Shown in pieces: positions 23,854 to 30,014 of a stretch of 34,509 bases of DNA; positions within the stretch are counted from its first letter, which is position 1, and the number at the start of each line of letters is the position of its first letter. A program made the translations under genes and the position numbers. The notes beneath the pieces are model-generated. The model did not search any database, had not been told where the DNA came from, and saw only the letters and a list, made by a program, of their open reading frames with translations. Source of the stretch: JANRKT01 sp033763355 (GTDB taxonomy: Bacteria > Bacteroidota > Bacteroidia > Chitinophagales > Chitinophagaceae); contig JANRKT010000187.1 in the NCBI GenBank assembly GCA_033763355.1, positions 1-34,509 on the forward strand, written 5' to 3'.

Positions 23854-24699
23854 TCATTGGTAATTGTAATACCCCCTGCCTGTTTTTTTACCCAGTTCAC
23901 CTGCATTTACTTTTTGCTGCTGTATGTGCGAAGGCCTGAAGCGGAGTGGCCGGCCGCAGGCTTCATACAAAGATTGTGTTACAGCGAGGTTTACATCGTT
24001 CCCGATAAGGTCCATGAGTTTAAAGGGCCCCATTTTAAAACCAGAAGCTTCCAGTATGGCATCGGCCTGTTCATATGTAGCAATGCCCTCTTCAGCCAGT
24101 TTTAATGATTCAAGGTAATAATGCCTTGCAACACGGTTTACAATAAAGCCGGGCGCATCTTTGCAGATAACAGGTGTTTTGCCCATCTGTAGTGCGAGGT
24201 TATAAACAGATTGCAGGATGTCATCACGGGTTTGTTCCGCTTTTACCACTTCAACCAGCTTCATTAATGGCGCCGGGTTAAAAAAATGCATGCCGCATAC
24301 CCTTTCGGGGTGCATAACGCCTGCAGCAATTTTTGAAACGGAGAGGGAAGAAGTATTGGTTGCAAAAATGGTTTCTGAATGGTTTACTTCGGCGAGCTGG
24401 TTGAACAAAGCGATTTTTACTTCTTTTTTTTCAGCAACAGCTTCAATAATAATTTCGCCGATGCAGAAATTGATGTCATTTACATACTGAATCCGGCTGA
24501 GTGTTTGCCGCTGTTCTTCAGCGCTGATCTTTTTTTTATCCGCAAGCAGTTGCAGGTTTTTTTGCATGTTCTGCTGCGCTTTTTGCAGCATGGCATCATT
24601 AACATCAAACAATACCGTATAAAAACCATTTTGTGCAGCAACCTGGGCAATGCCACTGCCCATAGTGCCTGCGCCGCAAATGCAGATGGTATGGATCAT
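23854..24699 (-). CDS. 3-hydroxybutyryl-CoA dehydrogenase (3-hydroxyacyl-CoA dehydrogenase family)
   Basis: 281 residues, the usual length for the single-domain enzyme. The NAD fold starts MIHTICICGAGTMGSGIAQV. Catalytic residues of the family are visible: Ser118 in NTSSLS, His138 in GMHFFNPAPLMKLVE and Glu150. PGFIVNRVARHYYLE and the C-terminal dimer domain (GPFKLMDLIGNDVNLAVTQS) complete the match. It oxidises 3-hydroxyacyl-CoA to the 3-ketoacyl form or the reverse. It is used in fatty acid or phenylacetate breakdown or butanoate metabolism; no partner genes are adjacent, so the pathway is open. Confidence 0.94.
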   Translation of the reverse strand: MIHTICICGAGTMGSGIAQVAAQNGFYTVLFDVNDAMLQKAQQNMQKNLQLLADKKKISAEEQRQTLSRIQYVNDINFCIGEIIIEAVAEKKEVKIALFNQLAEVNHSETIFATNTSSLSVSKIAAGVMHPERVCGMHFFNPAPLMKLVEVVKAEQTRDDILQSVYNLALQMGKTPVICKDAPGFIVNRVARHYYLESLKLAEEGIATYEQADAILEASGFKMGPFKLMDLIGNDVNLAVTQSLYEACGRPLRFRPSHIQQQKVNAGELGKKTGRGYYNYQ

Positions 24700-24717
24700 A
24701 ATGCCTGAAGGGAGGTC

Positions 24718-24882
24718 TCAAATTGTTAGTGGTAAAGGTAAGGGTTGTTGGCGGGGACGCCAACAACGGCGAAAGAAGTGCAGCTTCAAAAATGCTATTT
24801 CATGCTTATATTCAATAGTATTATCAAGATATTACTATAATCAGCATAAAATTTGCTAATAAAAAACCTCAAATCTCAAATA
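24718..24882. repeat. TCAAANN heptads flanking the hbd-pheS gap
   Basis: TCAAATTGTTAGT at 24718-24730 is identical over 13 bp to 29328-29340 in the DD-carboxypeptidase gene. At 24869-24882 two TCAAATN heptads stand in tandem. Between them lies the REP-like palindrome at 24744-24767. Confidence 0.5.
24744..24767 (+). repeat. REP-like palindrome, copy 1
   Basis: A perfect 10-bp stem GTTGTTGGCG / CGCCAACAAC with the loop GGGA. The 18-bp core (24747-24764) matches the reverse complement of the core at 32791-32808 at 17 of 18 positions. It lies in the 188-bp gap between the dehydrogenase and pheS genes and has no T-run after it on either strand. Confidence 0.65.
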
Positions 24883-24887
24883 GATCC

Positions 24888-25913
24888 TCACACCGCCCCG
24901 GTAAACTGTTTCAAAAACCGCACGTCGTTTTCGCTGAACAGGCGTATATCAGTAATACCATACTTAAGCAATGCGGGCCGTTCAATACCCATACCCCACG
25001 CATAGCCTGTGTATTTATTGCTGTCAATACCACAGTTTTCCAATACATTGGGGTGCACCATTCCGCAGCCTAATATTTCAAGCCAGCCTGTGCGTTTGCA
25101 AACAGCGCAGCCTTCCCCATGGCAAAGCAGGCAGCTGATGTCCATTTCAGCGCTGGGTTCTGTAAAAGGAAAGTAAGAAGGGCGGAAACGTATTTGTATG
25201 TCTTTGCCAAACATTTCCTGCACAAAAAAGTAAAGTGTTTGTTTCAGGTCGGCAAAAGAAACATTTTCATCCACATACAATCCTTCAATCTGGTGAAAGA
25301 AACAATGTGACCTTGCGCTGATGGTTTCATTACGATACACCCTGCCCGGGCAGATGATGCGGATGGGCAGTTTGCCTTTTTCCATTTCACGTATCTGTAC
25401 ATTGCTGGTATGTGTACGCAATAACCAGTCGGGGTTTTGATGAATATAGAATGTATCCTGCATATCACGTGCCGGATGGTTTTCGGCAAGGTTAAGCGCA
25501 GTAAAATTGTGCCAGTCGTCTTCAATTTCGGGGCCTTCGGCAACGGCAAAGCCCAGGCGCTGAAAAATGGATATCATCCTGTTCTTCATCAGGCTTACCG
25601 GGTGGCGTGAACCAACTGCTATGGGGTCGCCTGGCAGCGTAACATCCACCTCGCTGACAGCCGTTGCCTGCTGATTGCCGGTTGATTCTTTTAGCGATTC
25701 GTATTTGGTTTCAACAAACTGCCTGAATTCATTCAGTACTTGCCCAAATTGTTTTTTATCGGTAACATTTTTAAGTTCGCCCATCAGGTTTTTCACCAAA
25801 CCCTTTGTGCCAAGGTATTTGATGCGGAAAGACTCTGCTGCTTCTGGTGAATCTGCCTGATAAGCTTCAATTTCCCTGCGGTAGCTTTCAATTTGCTGTA
25901 GTAACTGCTCCAT
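24888..25913 (-). CDS. pheS: Phenylalanine--tRNA ligase alpha subunit
   Basis: 341 residues, full length. The N-terminal coiled-coil tRNA-binding arm (about 1-85) includes KYLGTKGLVKNLMGELKNV. The class II catalytic core follows, with HPVSLMKNRMISIF, DTFYIHQNPDWLLRTHTS, motif 2 around CPGRVYRNETISARSHCFFH, and motif 3 GMGIERPALLKYGITDIR. A four-cysteine insertion CLLCHGEGCAVCKRTGW near residue 260 is found in many bacterial PheS proteins. It charges phenylalanine onto its tRNA as an alpha2-beta2 enzyme; pheT is not adjacent. TATCTTCG, one base off the -7 consensus, lies only 4 bp before the ATG, so the mRNA might be leaderless. Confidence 0.97.
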   Translation of the reverse strand: MEQLLQQIESYRREIEAYQADSPEAAESFRIKYLGTKGLVKNLMGELKNVTDKKQFGQVLNEFRQFVETKYESLKESTGNQQATAVSEVDVTLPGDPIAVGSRHPVSLMKNRMISIFQRLGFAVAEGPEIEDDWHNFTALNLAENHPARDMQDTFYIHQNPDWLLRTHTSNVQIREMEKGKLPIRIICPGRVYRNETISARSHCFFHQIEGLYVDENVSFADLKQTLYFFVQEMFGKDIQIRFRPSYFPFTEPSAEMDISCLLCHGEGCAVCKRTGWLEILGCGMVHPNVLENCGIDSNKYTGYAWGMGIERPALLKYGITDIRLFSENDVRFLKQFTGAV

Positions 25914-25939
25914 GTTGCGAAGATAGAGAAATCGGGGTA

Positions 25940-25995
25940 CAGTAGCCAGTTTGCAGCCGTCAGCACACAGTTATCAACCTGCAGTATGCAGTTAC
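25940..25995 (+). repeat. CAGTNNN heptanucleotide array, left arm (eight units)
   Basis: Eight contiguous 7-bp units begin at 25940, 25947, 25954, 25961, 25968, 25975, 25982 and 25989. Every unit starts with CA, seven of the eight with CAG, and five with CAGT (examples CAGTAGC, CAGTTTG). The last three bases vary freely. It lies just upstream of the pheS start. Confidence 0.75.
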
Positions 25996-26042
25996 AATAC
26001 CCAATCGCCAGCATTCATAATTTGTATTGACAATGGGTATTG
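25995..26042. repeat. 9-bp inverted repeat between the two heptad arrays
   Basis: CAATACCCA (25995-26003) and TGGGTATTG (26034-26042) are perfect reverse complements 30 bp apart, nested between the left and right CAGTNNN arrays. Confidence 0.55.
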
Positions 26043-26083
26043 ACCCTGTATTAATTATTAGTGATTTCAGGCTGTTTACCGGC

Positions 26084-26117
26084 GACTGCCAACTGCCACT
26101 GATGACTGCCGACTGTA
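26084..26117 (-). repeat. CAGTNNN heptanucleotide array, right arm (inverted)
   Basis: On the minus strand the units read CAGTCGG, CAGTCAT and so on; on the plus strand they are ACTGNNN, starting at 26084, 26091, 26098, 26104 and 26111, with one unit of 6 bp. Orientation is opposite to the array at 25940-25995, which lies 88 bp away. Confidence 0.7.
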
Positions 26118-26148
26118 ACCTATTTTCACACCCTGTTAGTACTTTACA

Positions 26149-26180
26149 TTGCGCTGTTTCATATATAAACTTTAGGTTTG
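26149..26180 (+). promoter_or_regulatory. Promoter of the arginase-fold gene
   Basis: TAGGTTTG at 26173-26180 matches TAnnTTTG exactly and TTG at 26149-26151 lies 21 bp upstream. Transcription would start near 26186, about 10 bases before the ATG. Confidence 0.55.
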
Positions 26181-26196
26181 CCTGAAATATCCTTTC

Positions 26197-27333
26197 ATGA
26201 GAGATATCCTGAATATCACAGATTTTCTTTATCCGGTTAACCCTGAAGAGCTTTCACACGATGAAGGTTATAAGGAAGGGCAAATAGGCAGAAGCATCAA
26301 GGTTTACCACGAAGAGTTTCCCGACCTGGATGAAGCTGATATTGTTATTGTGGGTTGTGGTGAGGAAAGGGGCAGCGCTGCCGACAGGTTTGATCCTACT
26401 ACTCCAAATGCCATTCGCCATCATTTCTATTCATTGTTTTACTGGCATAAAGATGTAAGACTTGCAGATGCAGGCAATATCAGGAGCGGCGCTGCATTAA
26501 ATGATACCTATGCCGCATTAAAAACGGTGGTAAGCGAACTGATTGATGCGGGTAAAACAGTTATCATCCTTGGCGGCTCACATGATCTTTCGCTGGCGCA
26601 ATATGATGCATACAGGAGCCTGAATAAGATTATTGAAGTAACAGGTGTGGATGCATTGATTGACCTTGCCATTGACAGTCCTCTGCGTTGCAACAATTTT
26701 CTAATGGAATTGCTTACGGGGGAGCCAAATCACATCCGTCATTATAACCATGTGGCCTTCCAGAGTTTTTTTGTAAACCCACATATGCTGGAAACCATGG
26801 ATAAGTTGCGCTTTGACTGTTACCGCCTTGGTGTGGTAAAAGAACATATTGACGAAATGGAACCTGTCATACGCAATTCTCAGATGGTAAGCTTTGATAT
26901 TTCCGCCATACAATATGCATCAGCCCCTTCAAGCTATGTTTCGCCAAATGGACTGAATGGAGAAGAAGCATGTGTACTTGCGAGGTTTGCAGGCATGAGT
27001 CCCAACCTTACTTCGCTGGGCATTTATGGTTATGCAGTAGAGAGCGATGTGCAGCAGCTTACCGCCAAACAGATTGCACAGATGATCTGGTATTTTGTGG
27101 ATGGAAGATCGAAAGGAAAATCAGAAGCACTGCTGAATGAGAAAGAATCTTTCTTTGAATACCACACAGCATTTGCGGAAGTAGATACGGTTTTTCTGCA
27201 AAGCAAAAAAACAGGCCGCTGGTGGATGCAGTTGCCCAACAACAATTATATCGCCTGTTCATACCAGGACTATATACAGGCCAGCAGCAACGAAATTCCT
27301 GAAAGATGGCTGAGGGCACAGGAGAGGACATGA
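26197..27333 (+). CDS. Arginase/formimidoylglutamase-fold protein with altered metal-binding motifs
   Basis: 378 residues. The ureohydrolase fold is recognisable: ADIVIVGCGEERGS, then IILGGSHDLSLAQYDA with the first metal motif GGSHD (His129). The two other metal motifs are changed. The usual DAHxD reads DALID (Asp152, Leu154, Asp156), so a histidine ligand is missing. The usual SFDxDxxDP reads SFDISAIQ (Asp234 kept, Ser236 in place of the second Asp). Annotated relatives in Bacteroidota are often called formimidoylglutamase, but these losses make a normal dimanganese hydrolase doubtful. It may be a pseudoenzyme or have another activity. No histidine-degradation genes are adjacent. Confidence 0.8.
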   Translation: MRDILNITDFLYPVNPEELSHDEGYKEGQIGRSIKVYHEEFPDLDEADIVIVGCGEERGSAADRFDPTTPNAIRHHFYSLFYWHKDVRLADAGNIRSGAALNDTYAALKTVVSELIDAGKTVIILGGSHDLSLAQYDAYRSLNKIIEVTGVDALIDLAIDSPLRCNNFLMELLTGEPNHIRHYNHVAFQSFFVNPHMLETMDKLRFDCYRLGVVKEHIDEMEPVIRNSQMVSFDISAIQYASAPSSYVSPNGLNGEEACVLARFAGMSPNLTSLGIYGYAVESDVQQLTAKQIAQMIWYFVDGRSKGKSEALLNEKESFFEYHTAFAEVDTVFLQSKKTGRWWMQLPNNNYIACSYQDYIQASSNEIPERWLRAQERT

Positions 27334-27409
27334 GTTCCAGGTTTTTGGTCTGCAGCCGTTAGTTAAGGTTAATAGCATTTGGCTGGGAACTAAAAATAAC
27401 AGACTACTG

Positions 27410-28402
27410 TTAAATCATCTCTTTCACTTTCCCAATCTGTTCTTCGCTTCCCATTACAATCAGCCTTTCTCCGGGGTTCATGTAATAATCAGGCGGGGGA
27501 TTTAATAAATAATCTGCATGATTTTTTACACCCAATACAGTGCATCCTGTTTTTTTCCATACATCTAACTCACCCAATACATAGCTTGAATTCACCTTTA
27601 ATTCTTCTATTTTAAAAAACTCATTGTTCCGCGTTGTCATCAGCGAAATCAGTTCCAGTACATCGGGAATCATTACCAGTGTGGCCATATGTGCCCCTCC
27701 GATTTTATCCGGCATGATGACATTGGTGGCCCCTGCAATTTTTAATTTGCTTACTGAGGTATCCTGCGATGCCCTGCTGATGATGGTGAGTTTGGGATTG
27801 AACTGCCGTGCGGTTAAAACAACAAAAAGGTTGTCGGCGTCATCTGGAAGGGTAGTAACCAATGCCCTTGCTTTGCTTATACCGGCTTCCATCAGTGTTT
27901 CATCTTTCGTGGCGTCGCCTTTCAGGTAATAAAATACTTCAAAGGAAAGATCTTCGCCTATTTCTTCCTTATTTTCAATAACCACAAAAGGCACATTGTT
28001 ATCATGCAGTACATGGGCTGTTTCACGGCCATTGCGGCCAAAGCCGCAGATAATAACATGGTCCTGCAGTCTTTCAATCCGGTTTTGCATTTTCATGAAT
28101 TTATATTGGCGTAAAAATTCTCCGTCCACAAAATAGCGGGTAAGCAGGGTAATGAATAAGGTAAACAAACCCAGGTTTACAAGAATCAATACAACAGTAA
28201 ACACCATACCCGAATTGCTGAGCGGTTTTACTTCTTCGTAGCCAACAGAAGCAATGGTGATTACCGTCATGTACAGCGCTTCAAGAAAATTGTATTCCTC
28301 AATCAGCATATAACCTATAATGCCAATAAGAATGAGCAGCCCCAGTAATATAATGGGCAAAAAAATGCGGTTGAAGAATTGTACCCGCTGCCATTTGTAC
28401 AT
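27410..28402 (-). CDS. Two-helix potassium channel with RCK (TrkA-N/TrkA-C) domains
   Basis: 330 residues with the MthK layout: membrane helix about 13-33, pore region, second helix about 64-90, then a cytoplasmic RCK unit. The pore filter reads TIASVGYEEV (49-58); SVGYE replaces the common TVGYG. The TrkA-N Rossmann fold begins HVIICGFGRNGRETAHVL (glycine motif 120-125), with IENKEEIGED as the nucleotide-binding acidic stretch. The TrkA-C part covers about 245-330. It probably conducts K+ or a related cation, gated by a ligand bound to the RCK ring. It is convergent with the arginase-fold gene (76-bp gap) and divergent from the next gene. Confidence 0.9.
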   Translation of the reverse strand: MYKWQRVQFFNRIFLPIILLGLLILIGIIGYMLIEEYNFLEALYMTVITIASVGYEEVKPLSNSGMVFTVVLILVNLGLFTLFITLLTRYFVDGEFLRQYKFMKMQNRIERLQDHVIICGFGRNGRETAHVLHDNNVPFVVIENKEEIGEDLSFEVFYYLKGDATKDETLMEAGISKARALVTTLPDDADNLFVVLTARQFNPKLTIISRASQDTSVSKLKIAGATNVIMPDKIGGAHMATLVMIPDVLELISLMTTRNNEFFKIEELKVNSSYVLGELDVWKKTGCTVLGVKNHADYLLNPPPDYYMNPGERLIVMGSEEQIGKVKEMI

Positions 28403-28494
28403 GGTTTAAAATTACAGTGTAAAGGCCATTTAAAAACAGTTTGCCGTAAAAACCTAATTTTAGCCGCAATTTTCCTGTAAATTATCCTTGTTGC

Positions 28495-29853
28495 ATGAAT
28501 AAAACTGTACCGGTCTTTTTGAATAGTTTTCTTTTACCTGCTGTTCTTCTTTTGGCTTCCTGTTCAATGCAGAAAAGGATTGGCCGCCTGGTAAATGAAA
28601 ATATACTACAGGATTCCCTTTTCCGGAATGCACATACCGGCATAAGTATATATGATCCTGCCAGGGAGCAATACATATATAATTACAATGCGGAAAAATA
28701 TTTTATACCTGCAAGCAATGTAAAAATTGTTACCTGTTATGCAGGTATGAAATACCTCGGCGACAGTTTAGCTGGTATCAAGTTTGCCGAAAATGATACA
28801 GCTGTTTTTCTGTATCCCTCAGGCGACCCCACTTTTCTTCATCCCGATTTTCCGGTACAGCCTGTTGTTACATTTCTGAAGCAGGCAGATAAGCGGCTAT
28901 ATGTTTCTGATGCAAACTGGAAGGCGGAGGCGCTGGGTTCCGGGTGGTCATGGGATGATTACAATGATTATTATATGCCGGAAAGAAGCGCTTTGCCGGT
29001 GTATGGCAATGTTATCCGCTGGATGCAATCAATAAACAAAAAAGAAAACCCGCAATATGCAGGTGATACACTGGATAACTTTATTTATTCGGAACCAGAA
29101 ATAAACTGGGAGGTAAAGTTTGCGCCTGCAGAACCATCGGGGTCGTTTTCAGTAAAAAGGGAAAAAGATGAAAACATATTTACCATCAGTGAAGGGAAAA
29201 CTGCATTCAGCAGGAAAGACGTGCCTTTTGTTACCAAAGGGTTACAGTCTGCTCTGGAATTATTAAGAGATACAGTTCATAAAGAATTAATTTATCTGCC
29301 CCGGTTTCAAACCTCAAATTTCAAACTTCAAATTGTTAGTTCCCAACCCGCCGATTCACTTCTTAAGCCCATGATGCACAACAGCGATAATTTTTTTGCT
29401 GAGCAAATCCTCCTTATGGTAAGTAACCAGCTGTTGGAGGTAATGAATGACGCGAAGGTCATTGATACATTGCTGGCATCTGAACTAAAGGGGTTCCCTC
29501 AAAAGCCACGCTGGGCAGACGGCAGCGGACTGAGCCGCTACAATTTATTTACACCGCAGGATTTTGTGTGGCTGCTGGATAAAATGAAAAAAGAATTCAG
29601 TTGGGAGAGATTGAAAACAATTTTCCCGACGGGTGGTACTGGGACTTTGTACAATTATTATAAGCAGGACAGCAGTTTTATTTATGCCAAAACAGGTTCA
29701 CTTTCCGGTGTAGTGGCATTAAGCGGTTATCTTATTACCGAAAAAAATAAAACACTTATTTTTTCCATTCTTGTCAATAATCATCAAAGCAATCCTGTGC
29801 TCATCAGGCGTAAGACAGAAGAATTGCTTAAATACATAAAGATGCATTACTGA
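28495..29853 (+). CDS. dacB: D-alanyl-D-alanine carboxypeptidase/endopeptidase, PBP4 type (peptidase S13)
   Basis: 452 residues with a lipoprotein signal ending LLLASCSMQK (Cys23). Penicillin-binding motifs are complete: SxxK as Ser74-Lys77 in PASNVKIVT, SxN as Ser297-Asp298-Asn299 in MHNSDNFFAEQ, and KTG at 399-401 in YAKTGSLSG. Family S13 enzymes trim or cut D-Ala-containing peptide bridges in peptidoglycan in the periplasm. Residues 271-284 are encoded by a tandem 7-bp repeat (29307-29334 and beyond) and look like an inserted low-complexity loop between conserved strands. TATCCTTG, one base off the -7 consensus, lies 4 bp before the ATG. Confidence 0.93.
   Translation: MNKTVPVFLNSFLLPAVLLLASCSMQKRIGRLVNENILQDSLFRNAHTGISIYDPAREQYIYNYNAEKYFIPASNVKIVTCYAGMKYLGDSLAGIKFAENDTAVFLYPSGDPTFLHPDFPVQPVVTFLKQADKRLYVSDANWKAEALGSGWSWDDYNDYYMPERSALPVYGNVIRWMQSINKKENPQYAGDTLDNFIYSEPEINWEVKFAPAEPSGSFSVKREKDENIFTISEGKTAFSRKDVPFVTKGLQSALELLRDTVHKELIYLPRFQTSNFKLQIVSSQPADSLLKPMMHNSDNFFAEQILLMVSNQLLEVMNDAKVIDTLLASELKGFPQKPRWADGSGLSRYNLFTPQDFVWLLDKMKKEFSWERLKTIFPTGGTGTLYNYYKQDSSFIYAKTGSLSGVVALSGYLITEKNKTLIFSILVNNHQSNPVLIRRKTEELLKYIKMHY
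29307..29334 (+). repeat. TCAAANN heptanucleotide array inside dacB
   Basis: Four contiguous 7-bp units start at 29307, 29314, 29321 and 29328 and all begin TCAAA (endings CC, TT, CT, TT). GTTAGT follows. The last unit plus GTTAGT is identical to 24718-24730. They encode the QTSNFKLQI stretch of the DD-carboxypeptidase. Confidence 0.7.
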
Positions 29854-29883
29854 GCGCAAGTTGCTGATCCCTAAATGCATTTC

Positions 29884-29897
29884 TTTTACCGGTAAAA
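29884..29897. promoter_or_regulatory. 14-bp perfect palindrome between dacB and the PKD gene
   Basis: TTTTACCGGTAAAA, no spacer, 31 bp after the dacB stop and about 120 bp before the PKD gene start. A second short inverted repeat (ACAGGC 29910-29915 with GCCTGT 29931-29936) lies just downstream, without a T-run. Confidence 0.3.
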
Positions 29898-30014
29898 TAT
29901 TTTTAAGAAACAGGCAACGCCATTCATACCGCCTGTCTCCTTCTAATCAATACAGTAACCAATCTGTCCCTATGTTTCCGTACGATTCATCAATGATTTT
30001 AAAACTTATGGCGT

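Noticed and set aside
25940..26117. CRISPR array
   Set aside because: Units are 7 bp with variable ends, there are no spacers of 30 bp or more, and no cas genes are present.
27333..27391. Inverted repeat AGTTCCAG / CTGGGAACT as a terminator between the arginase-fold and channel genes
   Set aside because: The stem has a bulge, the loop is over 40 bases and no T-run follows; it may be a decayed copy of the repeat seen after the dacB heptads.
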